NCBI GenBank assembly: GCA_009733575.1
Contig: ML769572.1
Location: forward strand, 26,220-90,219
DNA length: 64,000 bases
Origin: Gymnopus androsaceus JB14
Lineage: Eukaryota; Basidiomycota; Agaricomycetes; Agaricales; Omphalotaceae
Reading direction: 5' to 3'
Shown: positions 1 through 10,883 of the stretch, piece by piece
How the letters are laid out: each line of letters begins with the position of its first letter
Position numbering within the stretch: the first letter of the stretch is position 1
Translations under genes and position numbers: made by a program
Notes under the pieces: generated by a model
Seen by the model: only the letters and a program-made list of their open reading frames with translations
What the model was told of the DNA's origin: nothing
Database searches by the model: none

Positions 1-131
1 CCACTTGACTTTACCTGCTCTTGCTACCTTGCTGTCTCATCTGGCACTGGAATTTGCATCACCACTTCCAGCATGTATATTAGAGCATATTTGCAGCCGG
101 TTTCATCTCCGAGCCGTCTCCGAATCACATA

Positions 132-391
132 AGGTAGGCATCAGGCGCAAGCGGGTACATCACATGCCTGGGCGCTTCCATAGCAAAAATAGAAGAAAAT
201 GTATCAAAAAATCGACTTGTCTTGATTTTAGAAATCTGGCCCCGAGGATTCCTTCCAATGATCTAAACAGAGGACTCCTCGAAGCCATATTTTGAATCTT
301 GAGTCTTGGTGATTTTCTGATACATTTTGATGGATTTTGCTATGGAAACACCCAGGCATGTGATGTACCCGCTTGCACCTGACACCTACCT
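132..391. mobile_element. Small foldback element with TA target duplication
   Basis: Almost the whole interval is an imperfect palindrome: the arm starting AGGTAGGCATCAGG at 132 is matched in reverse complement by the arm ending CCTGACACCTACCT at 391. TA dinucleotides at 130-131 and 392-393 look like a target-site duplication, as for Tc1/mariner-type MITEs. Arm differences are largely CG versus TG/CA. It has no coding capacity. The family assignment rests on the TA only. Confidence 0.7.
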
Positions 392-439
392 TATATATGC
401 ACGTGATCCCAAAAAAGAATTTTTGCTCTCGACATCGCA

Positions 440-2149
440 TCTACACCAGCATGCTCAACACTTCAGGGTTTAGTCTTGAGCAACTTCAAAAGATCTCTTG
501 TCTACCCTCTCATATATGCTTTCCGCTGATTCAAGGAAAACTTACTATGCAGCAAGTGGCCCTTCATCTGCAACAGAATGATGCTGCAGTATGGGCAAAT
601 TCATCAATGATTTTCAGCTCTGCATACTAACGGTATAGGCTCACAGAATACCAATAACGCTTCTTCTTCCAATCTTTCTTTATCCTCCCAGACTAATGCT
701 TCCATGAACAATATCCCCAGTAGGACCAACAACATATGTATATTTTTTATCCATATCTTGCAGTAAGTATATACTAACCGGGAAACAATTTAGTCTCCTG
801 CAACCTCTGGTCCACGTTCTGTGCCTTCTGTCATACCAAATGGTACTCCAGTCTCCACCGTTCCTGCCCACTTGCGCACCTTAGCTGCAAACACTATTCC
901 AGTCGTACCAAATGCTTTGTCTAGGCCATCATCGGCATCAGCCACTTGATTTACTGCACAAGCTACTCATTTTACTGCACCAGCTCCCTCTGCTACTTCA
1001 AAGGCACCATTTACAGTTGAAATGGTGTTCTGAGTACTGCAAATGGTCAGGGATGAAAATCCGTACGCTGGATCAAACACAGAGAAAAGCCAAGCATGGG
1101 AGATTGTTTACAAGAAGTTTGTAGAAGAGGGAGGTGACAAAAACTGTGGACACTGGATTGGTGTGGCTCAAGACAAAAGTAGGTGAATTTCTAAACTAGC
1201 ATGAGGTGCGTTTCTATTACTGCTGGTTTCCCTGTTCCTGACATTTTTCCAGAACAGTGAAGCATCCGGTGTCACCAAAATCGTTAAGGATATCCTCACA
1301 GACAGCAACCATACTTTTCTGGCATTGTTACTTGAAGCTGTCGCTGCTTGTTGAAACTTGTGCCCACAATGAAACCTCTGAAGCTAGCACCAAACGTCGC
1401 AAAGTATGTAAAGTTATTTCCATATCTTCGTGGATGACACCAATGTTTCTTATTAGACCTGAGAAGGACAAGACTGAAGTCGACAAGTTAATTGTTGAAG
1501 CTTCACTTCAAGGCCGCAGAGTCTTTGCTACTCTGGAGTGCAAACCCGCAAGGAGATGCACTTGATGATGAAGCTGTGCATGGGAAGCCGGAGAAGACCA
1601 CTGATGATGATGACGATCTGTTGGTTATGGATGAGACTGGTGCCTTTGCTGCTGTCGCTGGCCCTCTCCCTGCTATCAAGAATGAGATCCATGATGCAGT
1701 ATGTACCCAGTCAATTCATTTGCCACTTTTATCTTTGAAGCTCTCTAGGATACGGAATCGGCCCTGCATTCTGAAAGCAATGAGGTATGTCTGTTTTCTA
1801 ATTCACACCTCTCCATCTGTTCAACAAGTGTTCAGAATATCAAGCCAGAAATCCAGCCAAAGGATGCTGACAAGAAGCAAAGGAAGCAGCAGGTTGACAA
1901 TCAGAAGGAGGTGAAGCATCATAAAGGCCTAAAGAAGAGGTCTTCCAAAAACTCTAACCGTTGCCTGGACCGAAACTAACAGTGCTGGGACTTCCAAATT
2001 GCTTATGCAAGTGGCAGGATGGGCTGAGCAAGTCAATTGGGCTGCAGAAGGAGATCATTGCCTTGACGAAAGAACCAGCAACAGTCCAATCACCAACTTT
2101 CAGCAAGGCATTACTGGAGCTTATGGGTAGGATGACTCCTGAAGGATGA
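440..2149 (+). pseudogene. SANT/Myb-like protein remnant of a PIF/Harbinger element
   Basis: Short reading-frame pieces with plausible introns run along the plus strand. A Ser/Asn/Pro-rich part (about 640-1015) is followed by DENPYAGSNTEKSQAWEIV (about 1045-1110), which resembles the Myb/SANT-like DNA-binding domain of transposon accessory proteins. Further pieces are VKDILTDSNHTFLALLLEA (about 1285), an acidic stretch, a Lys/Gln-rich stretch (about 1845-1955) and a terminal KALLELMGRMTPEG ending at 2149. Stops and frame changes (for example the stop near 950) indicate decay. PIF/Harbinger elements normally encode a transposase plus such a SANT-like protein, and a Harbinger transposase remnant lies convergently downstream, so I read the two as one dead element. 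The exact exon structure is not resolvable by eye. Confidence 0.5.
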
Positions 2150-2589
2150 GTGATGGGTGTATGAACTTTTGTTATCTCATGTTTTGCTATCACTCGGATG
2201 TTTCGCATGTTTCGCATGTTTATTACCGGTACGTTAATCAGTTGTATGCCATTGAATTTTTTGTATATGGTGTAGTTAAGTAGCACAAAGTACTGTAAAG
2301 TGTAATCACAGTGAATTCCAACATTCATTAATCATGAAAAAATACTCTTCTAAAGTAGGAGGTAATAAATCAAATGCCTGTGCAATCTGGTTTGGCTGAA
2401 GACAGTTGAGAGCATTTGTCAATAAAACACCAACTCAATAATAGCAACCAACAGGAGATGAAAGGACTTGCATCTTGTGGAAGATGTCAAGAAAGGGCCA
2501 CAAGTTTACAACTACCCCGGAACCCATGCTCAACCTCTATCCTAACCTGGCTCATCTCCAAGTTCCATGCTTCTCCTCATCCAAAATAT

Positions 2590-3560
2590 CATCCTTTGCA
2601 AAAGGACTAGCCAGGTGGGGACCATATCCATATGCAGGGTCACCGAATATGATGAAGTTGCAAAGCTCAGCCAGTGCATCATCCGGAAGATCAGGACTAA
2701 ATGCAAACTCTACAACCTGTCAAGAATTTGGCTGGTTGCAAGCAGATGGTTGTCATTACAATGGCCTTTGAAAGGACCATATAAGTGAGCAATGAGGCCA
2801 TTCGGGATGATGAGTGCCTGATACTTGAGAGAATGCTAACGCTTGTAGCCGCTGTAGATAGATTCCTGTCCAATGACTGGACGACAAGACTTACGGATTG
2901 TACAATTGAGGAATGCAACACAGTTATGAAGCGGTGCACCACGAGCAGTGATGGCATCTGCATATATGGCAAGTTGGTCCAGATGTAGTGTATGATCTCG
3001 GTTGCAGCCAAGTAGATGTTTCCATCTTTCATCCAAAAACTCTGTAAGTTCATTGATCACCGCCGATAGAGATGACTGGCAGCAATCATATCATGAGCAG
3101 TGGTCAAAGAGGTCAAGGCCAGAGTGGAAACAAGCAAGAAGAAGGCCAATTGCTTCGCCAGCGGTGAAGGAATATTGATTGCAGGTTCTAAATGGGCTGG
3201 GAATCTCCAGCGCATCAACTAGTTCCAGAATTTGGATCACAGAGAATCTATGAAAGGCTTGTACAGTAATTCAAGATCAGGTAGAGAAGTCTCCTACCTA
3301 AACCTCCAAGTGCACTCTCGATTGGATAGCAAGAACAGATACTCAACAGATATATGTTCTCCTCCTTGTTCAGGACACGGTTGGCCACCATGATCCATGT
3401 TGCGCAGAGCAGCAAGTCTTTGCTGCTGCTGAAGCAAAGCTTGGAGAAAGGAGAGCTGCTGGTTGATGATGAGAGAGGAGGAATGAAAGCAGAGCAGAAG
3501 TGTCTTCTGTGCAAAGAAAGGGCATTGATGCCAGGGCCAGCTGCCGAGCGTTCATGATCA
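2590..3560 (-). pseudogene. PIF/Harbinger-type DDE transposase remnant
   Basis: Reading the minus strand from about 3560 down, frame pieces give the order seen in basidiomycete Harbinger transposases: a Gln-rich N-terminus, FTAGEAIGLLLACF near 3150, TEFLDERWKHLLG near 3020, VAFLNCTIRKSCRPV near 2890, IPNGLIAHLYGPFKGHCNDN near 2780, and FGDPAYGYGPHLASPF near 2630. In the family the segment before CTIR is normally a catalytic Asp (FIDCT); here it reads FLNCT, so the first acidic residue appears lost, while the Asp of FGDPAY is kept. At least two frame breaks (about 2700 and 2835) and a stop in the C-terminal part mark a pseudogene. Together with the upstream SANT-like remnant it forms the usual two-protein Harbinger set. 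Confidence 0.72.
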
Positions 3561-3866
3561 TTGTGGTCAACGCAAGTGGGTGTAAAATTTATAAAAAATG
3601 ACTAGATGTTGATTTTTTTTTCTTGAGCCTGGCCGGCAGACTAAATAACTATGTAAGCATTCCCACGCCCATATATGGTATATCAAGATAAGATTTCATC
3701 ATAAATTGCTCTCTACAGAGTCAGAGGACACTGTTTGGACACTGTACCTTCACTTTGAGCTTTTTTTTAAGCATTCATAAGCCTTAACAAATCTCATTTT
3801 TCCTTCTGAAACACTAATACAGTGATACTTATCATATGTCCTGCTTTGACCGACCAAAGCAAGCAA

Positions 3867-5387
3867 GTCCCCGATTCTGGAATGGAGTGAGAGGGAGGGC
3901 CTTGTACCCTACGATCGGTCCAAAAAACATGAGTTTTCACTCAGATCCAGCCCCCCGATGTTCCCACAGTTGAGTGTTAAATGATTACGCATCGCAGGTT
4001 AGACCTTTGCCCTCCATTATAGTGCAATCGCGTTTAATGTTGGTGATACACCAATTTTTTGGCTAAGGCTAGAACTGTGCAGAACCAATAATCCTAGGTT
4101 CTGTTAGTAACAAAACACGGTCAATAAGAGAACTATAGTGAGCCCAAGCTGATAGTTAAAATCTACCGAGGATGTATTCTACCCAAGAGGTTGCAGAGTA
4201 ACGGTACACGCAATGGTACCATACTTAACTTTGTGAATGCTCCTTGATCAAAGTCCTATGCGCGGTATGGTGTAGCGAGACAAGCTTGTTGGATAACAAG
4301 TTGCTGACCAAGGCAGATAAACAAGCCCACATACCAGTTATACTAGGCTAGGTCATTGAAGGATATACCCAAGGGATTGAAGTCTTAACAAGGCATTGCT
4401 TCCGCAATCAGCTCACCGAGGAGTCTAAACAACACTCAAGTTTATTAAACGAAGCAAGGTGGACCGAGATGAGGAAGTACCCTAACGGGTGCCCTCAAAG
4501 TTGACGCTTGCTGGAAAGCACCCAGGCAGATAGCCACAGCAGTCCAATGCGGCCACATGACCCACTTGCTGTAGCTACTTCTAGAGCACGGAAGGACCAA
4601 GGAGTGTTTCTATCTGAGCCTCAGCGTTTTACCGAGATCCATATGCTACCAGGCATCTAGACTCGAGACCGCGTGGAACTAGGAATAACAACCAGTCTCC
4701 CATTGGCGAGGAAAAACATAGAAATACTTCCAAGGGCTGTTCTGCTAAAGGAACTGGTGAGCCTTGTAAAATGGCAAATGACTCGAGCCGATTCGGACCA
4801 AAATCCCAAAAGTCGACCCAATCGAGGAAGACAAACAAATGAGGCAGGAAAACATCAAGGCAAAACCATAGTATACACGCATATATGGACATTATTTATC
4901 TTTTTCTATTTTACTTACTCTGTTTCATCCTATCTTGCTCAGTTTCTCTCATTTTCCTATTTTATTATATCTCGCTCAGTATATAAGGGTAGCTATTCTA
5001 TCTCGGAATAACAAGTTAGACTTGATACCTGAAATGCAGTTCTATCTTAGGACCTGTAGTGATTCGTACACGCTCAGATGCGTCTGCATCGTCCTCTGCA
5101 ACCTTTGAAACGGGTGGCCTTCTTGTAACCTTGATAATACTGAGGCAATTCATTCTACTTCCCGGCTATTAAGTCGAGCATTCCTGGTTTTCATCTCGAA
5201 GAGAGGTCACATCAGTCTTAGGACCGCAGGTGGAGCCTAACGTGCACACCTTGACGAGCCCGTTGTTGATTAGGAAAGGTCTTGGACCCAAGTGCCAGCT
5301 TGGTCTAGTTTTAGGGAGGAAGCTTCTCAGAGGGTTACCTAGCTTTACCAACAGACTCTACCCCTTGCCTGCTCTTCGCTGAGTGTG
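3867..5387. other. Non-coding interior, possible LTR-like promoter
   Basis: I see no recognisable gene. Reading frames are short and show no family motif. A TATA-like GTATATAAGGG lies near 4980, after a T-rich stretch, reminiscent of a retrotransposon LTR promoter, but no paired LTR was found in the window. Confidence 0.25.
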
Positions 5388-5782
5388 TTAAAAACACCTA
5401 CTCAAGTGACTTGCGCGGCGGTCGTATAAGCTTCTTAGGTAACTCGTGGGAATCCCTGAAAGTTGTATCATTGTGCGGTGATGTGAAGGCTCCCAAGATA
5501 CGCAAAGTCGTTTGTTGAGTCGGCGTACTTGACCCGTGCTTTGGTGTTTCACCGCGGATACACAAAGTTGTTTGTTGAGTCAGTGTACTTGACCCATGCT
5601 TTGGTGTTTGCTTTCCCCTCGATTAGTTCAGCGCGTCATTGTACATTAGTTGGCTTTTCAAAAACCTCCCTCCAAATATAAAACCTTGTTCATCTTGCAC
5701 TATCTGTGTCAACTGTCAAGTGCTTTTCTCTTCAAATCAATTAGTAGTTGAGGGAACCTTCGACAACCTCCTTCCTTGCATT
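5388..5782 (+). repeat. LTR-like dispersed repeat, copy 1
   Basis: The segment from about 5500 to 5782 is repeated at 63725-64000. It holds two 60-bp direct repeats (starting near 5503 and 5563, core TTTGTTGAGTCGGCGTACTT) followed by a TATA-like CCAAATATAAAACC, then 120 bp ending in CA. That layout, with repeats upstream of a TATA box, suits a U3-R region of an LTR. Its left boundary (TG near 5388) is a guess. Copy 1 differs from copy 2 mostly by CG to TG/CA changes. Confidence 0.45.
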
Positions 5783-5870
5783 AAATTAAACCTTTTGGAT
5801 TATATCTGATTGGGTTGATTGTTGTTTGGTTGGTTTTCATACCTAGCACAAATCTAACTCATCATCGGCC
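5783..5870 (+). repeat. Short duplicate of an F-box-gene 5' region
   Basis: About 80 bp here, starting with GCATTAAATTAAACCTTTTGG, match in reverse complement the sequence at 63540-63620 directly upstream of the F-box/LRR-like gene that ends the window. I read it as a fragment of a paralogue's 5' end. No coding continuation was recognised. Confidence 0.4.
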
Positions 5871-5949
5871 AGATACATTCATCAGCACCGCCGTGGCTCT
5901 ATAATGATAAAGAAACATTAACTACAGCTTTTGGCACCCTACCGTTCAG

Positions 5950-6729
5950 TTGTTATGTCAACTTTTCGCCCCCCCCCTATCTTATTCGCAGTGGAACAAA
6001 CTCAGCAAGAAAGGCAGAGTGGACAAGATGTTTTTGCTGTATGAAAGTGCCTGCGCGACTTTGCCTCAGGTTGAGTGCAATATTAATCATTACTGTCTGG
6101 CTGTGGAATATGTCATATCGAAAGTTGGACAGAGTGCAGTGGAGACTGCTAGGGCATTGTTCCACTACTCAAAGCACCTCGACTCAACACAAGACAATTT
6201 GTATGATATTCGTGCACTGCCTTGAGTAGCGGAAATAATCTCTACTCTTCCTCACACGGACATCACTTATATGCAGGATCAACTGCGAGTCCGAAAGCAA
6301 CAGGCAACCTATTTTACTAGGTGCACCTATACCAATGTAGCTATTCAGAATAAGAACCTAGCGCAGCTCCTTGCCCAATGCTTTCAAAGAGACTTTCATT
6401 GGTATCAAAAAATGCAACCTAAGCAACTTGTGGATGAATGTCTTTTTTCCAATTTGGAGACGTATCATGAGCTGCCATACCAACAACTCAATTTGTGCAA
6501 CCTTGTTCTTCTGGTTTTGAAAGGGAAAGGATATCCAGAAAACTATCTAGACATGATCCGAGATTTTTCCTTATCCATACAATCATATCCTTCCCCCCAC
6601 GAAACACAAACTAAGTCTGCTCCACAGAAAGATAAGCCCTGCGAGGGACAAATTGAGCGTGCAACCGCGCATGCAAATTTGGATGAAAGCGCCAGAGCCT
6701 CTTGGCCACAGCTGATACCAAAAAAATGA
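5950..6729 (+). CDS. Unknown ORF pair inside the long TIR element
   Basis: Two open stretches in compatible layout (about 5950-6225 and 6271-6729; 91 and 152 codons) could be exons of one protein. The first contains SQWNKLSKKGRVDKMF, the second QQATYFTRCTYTN and ETYHELPYQQLNLCNLVLL. The composition is ordinary and leucine-rich rather than low-complexity, so real coding origin is plausible. I recognise no family. Its position inside a terminal-inverted-repeat element suggests a transposon protein or a captured gene piece, but neither can be shown. Coding ends before 6740, and 6740-6861 holds nothing evident. Confidence 0.3.
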
Positions 6730-7977
6730 TTCTGTCATGCATTGAAGCATATCATACAAATGTGCAATACAACAAAGCAGTTTTTGTCATTGTTTTATAT
6801 TGCATTGTGCAGTTTAAGATGAGGAGTCGGGGATTGTCTCGCGATAGCGTGACGTTACTGGTAAGTACATGGGAGCCAGAAGGTGTAGGAAGGCTGTAAT
6901 TTATACAATGGATGCTATTTACTTACAGGTAGTGTAAGATATATACATTTTGAAGTTTTCAGGATGCCAAAAGTGGTCAAAATAGGTCAATCTTTAGGGT
7001 GTCAAGAGAATTTTTTTGGGCTGCGGGGGCTGGACTAACTAACCTAGGCCTGGTCGGGCGCTAAATTCTTTGAACCCCCTTGGATGCTACAGGCTTACAG
7101 TATCTGTAACGCCACTCCGCCTTCGCGATAGAATTCACCAGGTCATTCAAGGACAGAAAGTCAATGTATAGTCAGCGTTATTGTTCGAATCACAAGGCGT
7201 AAGCGTATGCATCGGGACAGTTGCCCTCTACAATAGTAAATCAGTCACCGTTGAGTACAAGACTCGGAAATCGTACTCACTAAAGTAATTGTAGTCCGGA
7301 ACACCAGAACTAGAGTGGTGTTGTGGCTGCCGGTGCAGCATGCAGATGAGTCGGCTGAAAGGATGCGGGTCAGAATTGTTGGTGCTTTAAAATGAAAAGA
7401 ATATGTAATGCAACGTGCAGGCGTCTCCTCCGAGGCCAACATCGCAGGCGCTTTTGCATCCTGCAAGGGTACCGTTAGAGCCGGTCGGGCCTTGTAATTC
7501 AGAGGGGCCTGGGCAGGTGGTCAGAATAACCAAATCCACCCCGTAAGCCGTGTAAGAGCCAACTTACAATCTGTATTCAGATCTGCAGGACACGAAGCGA
7601 TATTGCAGTTTGCCATGTTGGTGATTTCCATAGGGATGTTAAACCTGTTGACGAGCCTGGACACTGACAATGATAACTCACTCGTAAGGAATTAAATTCA
7701 ATCAGTGTAAAGTAGGGAGCCGTATTATACCATTGAATCGGCAGAGCCACCAAGAGTCCATTCCGCAACAGTAGCAGCATCAGGAAAACCGTTATATGCA
7801 AAAGATGAATAAAGTAATCAAAAAATGAATAAAATGTGTGAAAATATGCAAAAATACATCGATTATGCAAATTATTCAAAGTTGCATGAGTTAGACATGT
7901 CCCTTGATAAAAACTGCAATATTTCCACAATTTATACAATTCTATGCAATTTTATGCTCTATTATTCTTGTGATGAG

Positions 7978-8342
7978 AGAGGATGAAAGCAGAGCAGAAG
8001 TGTCTTCTGCGCAAAGAAAGGGCATCAACACCAGGGCCAGCTGCCAAGCGTTCATGACCATTGTGGTCAACGCGCGCGTAACTAAGTCACGTGCCGACAT
8101 CTCCGAGTCATCTCGGATCTCGGAGACAAGAAACCACGGGCTGCAAATACACTCTATTCTCATCCTCCACGCACCAGCAAGCTCAATACATTGACGAAAG
8201 TGTGACGCACTTTGCGAAGCATGAAGAAGGGCCAGAAAATGGAATGCAGGTTCTTTATGGACATGTGGGTAACTCAGATGCTGTTTTCAGACCATATGGC
8301 TAATATCTTTTCTGTAGTATGTACAGCATGTTTATGAACATC
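7978..8342. repeat. Harbinger-element 5' fragment, copy
   Basis: Positions 7978-8075 repeat 3470-3575, the N-terminal end of the Harbinger transposase remnant. Positions 8076-8342 repeat 27170-27468. The sequence contains the near-palindromic CTCCGAGTCATCTCGGATCT. It represents the upstream end of the dead Harbinger family. Differences between copies are mainly CG versus CA/TG. Confidence 0.65.
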
Positions 8343-10857
8343 GGTGACACAACAATTCCTGTCGTGATCAACACTGACCTTGGTCATATCGGACACATTT
8401 ACTCCTCAGTTTTACGCACACAGCTGCCACCTGCCCCGCCCAACTTTGAATCCTGAATACGAATTTCTTTATACCCACAATCTTTCAACTACTCCAAATC
8501 CCATTCAAGTTCTTGCAATGACGACGACAACAACTCTAGCCTCAATTCCACTTTCCTCTATGCTTTGCTCTTTTGCTCGCCCACCGGAACACATGCCTTT
8601 GGTGTCATGGAACGGATAGCGTAGGAATTGGGACTAGTACGAGACTATGACCAATTCACGGATCTGGCAGCACGGATAGCGACGGTTTTGCCGTTTCCCT
8701 GCCTAACCAGGTTTTGCTGCGATCAGTGATATGAACACCAGCGTACTCAAGACGCAGTGGGCAGGAATATTAGAGATGAAATCTCCGCTGAACAGGTGTG
8801 TATACTGCGATTTTTCTCACTGAATTGAATACTGAAATCGTTTCCCAGTGTTCTATACCTCAAAGTTTTCAAAGAAGGTCAATGTAACGACAACATTAAA
8901 TCCAGCTATTCCCCTGCTCGTTGTCTGCCAGACGTGAATTACAAGCGGGCCCATGGCAGGCAGAGAATACACCACTAAATTGTAGAACTTTCCAGACTGG
9001 TCCAGGTTTTTTGCTAGTGTTCTTGAATTTGAGCCCGAACCCGGAATCTCCATCCGAGGATTCTGATTCCCAGTATGAAATCCAAGGAAACGATAGACAG
9101 GACTGGGAATCTTAATACTCTTGGGCCTTATTGACATTGCTGCGCCGAGCGAACTTTTTCCCTTCTTCCAAGTCCTCTCCATCATTACATCACCTCTCTT
9201 TGTTCAGCACCTTGGGCCGCCAATACAGAGGCTCGTTTCCGGCGCTGGCTCCTACACAACCCAGACTCCGACAATACAGAGTTGTTCCAGCTACAGTGGT
9301 GACACTGACTCAGAGGCTGAGGAACCCATAACACCCGAAGCATTGAGCTTGAAACTGATGTTCACGGTTAGCTTGCAATGTGGGACAAATAGTCATGAAT
9401 ATAGCAACGATAAACAGAACCAGAGCACTGGTGTCATAACCATTGGTGGGCAGGGATTTCGTTTATTGGGATGGCGAAGATGTTGGGAGAATAGCTCAGG
9501 TTCGGGCTTGGGTACCAATCAGGGAGGAGGAGGAGAATGTTACCCAAATATTGCTCCTACGGATGCTCCTGCTCGTGCAGGGAAACAGGACGTGGATGGA
9601 ATATGAGGAGGCCGGTATTTGTACAGCTGGGGCTTGGGTGAACATTAGTTTTTTTTATTGCTATCGCTTTGAAGATCGTTATTTCTTAATCTTCTCTGTA
9701 GCATCGTTGTATCATTCTACTATGGCAGATGCGTTCATTGGGTCATGAATGATAAAGCAGATGGGACTCTTGCTATACTTCGAGTTGCTTGTTATAATTT
9801 GTTTGTATTCGTATTGTATTCATATTTCCCATCTTTATCCTGTGTTTTTTGACTGCAATGTCAGCCTCATGCAGTACCAATTCCCTCCAATGTCAAACAA
9901 TAGTGTCCTTGTGCTGGACGGTGAACGCGGCGTGTCAAATCCGGGCCAAGTTTAAGCGCCAGATGCGCTAATATTTCCTGCGCTACTGGATAAAGCAAAG
10001 ATTCATCGACTTGTCAATGATCCATTGGCTCAGTCTACTGTAAAGTTACCGACTATTGAGTCCTCTTTGTCTGAGGTCTTTGTAAGTTTTCTATTCTATT
10101 CAAGGTTGTTTTTTTCTGAAGTTACAAATATTTAGGTCATTCACTGCGTTCATGCTATCTTCATCCAGCATATCCAGCTCTAATTGAGGTACCAGACACT
10201 CTCAAGCAGTCCAAGCATGCATAAGTTGTTGAAAAACCAAAGCACGCTGTGAACTACTTGTTGCCATGTTTGTACCAAGATGCTAATAGGTAGGCTCTTT
10301 AAGCTGGCGCAAGTCAAGTATCTCACAAGCTTGGGAGAGATCTCGAGGCTGGTAATATTGGGGCATGTACTTCAACTACAATGGTATCAGTGACTACTTC
10401 AAAGTCTACTGTTCACCCTCCTCAGACTAAGCCGAAGCCAAAGACGTTTGCCTACTGAAGCACTTCATGCAACTGAGATGGGCCTCGTGTTGCAACTGAC
10501 CTTGATAGACAATTTCAAGCCATGGTATCATTCCATGACGGAAGTTTTCAGTGAATCGACACCTGTGTTAGGATTCTTTGAGAGATGAGTCAATATTTTT
10601 ACAAAAATACAATATACTAATGGACGGGGGCTGGTGTTTCTGGAGGCCTTTCAAAGGGGAATATCACTGCAAGATGTTCTTATTGATCGCACCAATACCA
10701 ACTCCCTGCAGCAGGATTGAGGGAATGGGTCGGGTTTGGGTTTGGGTTTGGGTTTGGGTCTGGGCTTGGGATGGGGGCAGATGGTTATTTAAAAACCAAT
10801 GCTAATATGCATCCCCTCTCCTTCTCTTTCCTACTTCCCTAGAATCACTTCTGTATC
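8343..10857. repeat. Inverted duplication, left arm (unknown gene-like sequence)
   Basis: This arm matches 29031-30947 in reverse complement at high identity, apart from about 580 bp at 9997-10573 found only here. Both strands hold open frames. On the minus strand (8853-9185) a frame includes PVYRFLGFHTGNQNPRMEI and AMGPLVIHVWQTTSRGIAG. On the plus strand frames run at 8921-9115, 9121-9606 and 9443-9748. In the stretch I compared closely, substitutions between arms were more often silent in the minus-strand frame, weakly favouring that strand as ancestral coding. I recognise no family. A (GGGTTT)n microsatellite near 10728-10765 is shared by both arms. Confidence 0.65.
9997..10573 (+). pseudogene. 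Gene or TE fragment present only in the left arm
   Basis: The right arm of the inverted duplication lacks this segment: its sequence runs directly from AATATTTCC to TTTGAGAGG. Plus-strand pieces read DKAKIHRLVNDPLAQSTVKL, then after a probable intron EVPDTLKQSKHA and VEKPKHAVNYLLPCLYQD, and finally SVTTSKSTVQPPQTKPKP-like sequence (my reading, with one or more frame breaks). It looks like a fragment of a real protein with introns, but I do not recognise the family. It is either an insertion here or a deletion in the other arm. Confidence 0.4.
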
Positions 10858-10882
10858 NNNNNNNNNNNNNNNNNNNNNNNNN
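10858..10882. other. Assembly gap (25 N)
   Basis: A run of 25 unknown bases separates the end of the inverted-duplication arm from the first copy of a duplicated block. It marks a scaffold join, so order and copy number on either side are less certain. Confidence 0.99.
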
Positions 10883-10883
10883 A

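Larger units (their letters stand above)
3573..7083. mobile_element. Terminal-inverted-repeat element, long copy
   Basis: The first ~290 bp (3580-3866) and last ~220 bp (6862-7083) match the two halves of a contiguous 515-bp element at 26653-27167. In that short copy the ends are CCAAGGGGGT and ACCCCCTTGG, a perfect terminal inverted repeat; here the left end is eroded (AAGTGGGTG). The 3-kb interior (3867-6861) is absent from the short copy, so either this is the fuller element and the other a deletion derivative, or the interior is a nested insertion. It begins in the 5'-flank of the Harbinger transposase remnant. No transposase motif was recognised inside. Confidence 0.6.

Noticed and set aside
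8853..9185. Possible viral capsid-like protein in the inverted duplication (beta-rich VIHVWQTTSRGIAGF)
   Set aside because: Only a vague resemblance in strand pattern; no motif or neighbouring replication gene supports a viral origin.
10728..10765. GGGTTT repeats as a telomere end
   Set aside because: Only a few hexamers, of the wrong unit for TTAGGG, and the same tract occurs in the inverted partner at 29.1 kb; a microsatellite inside a duplicated element.
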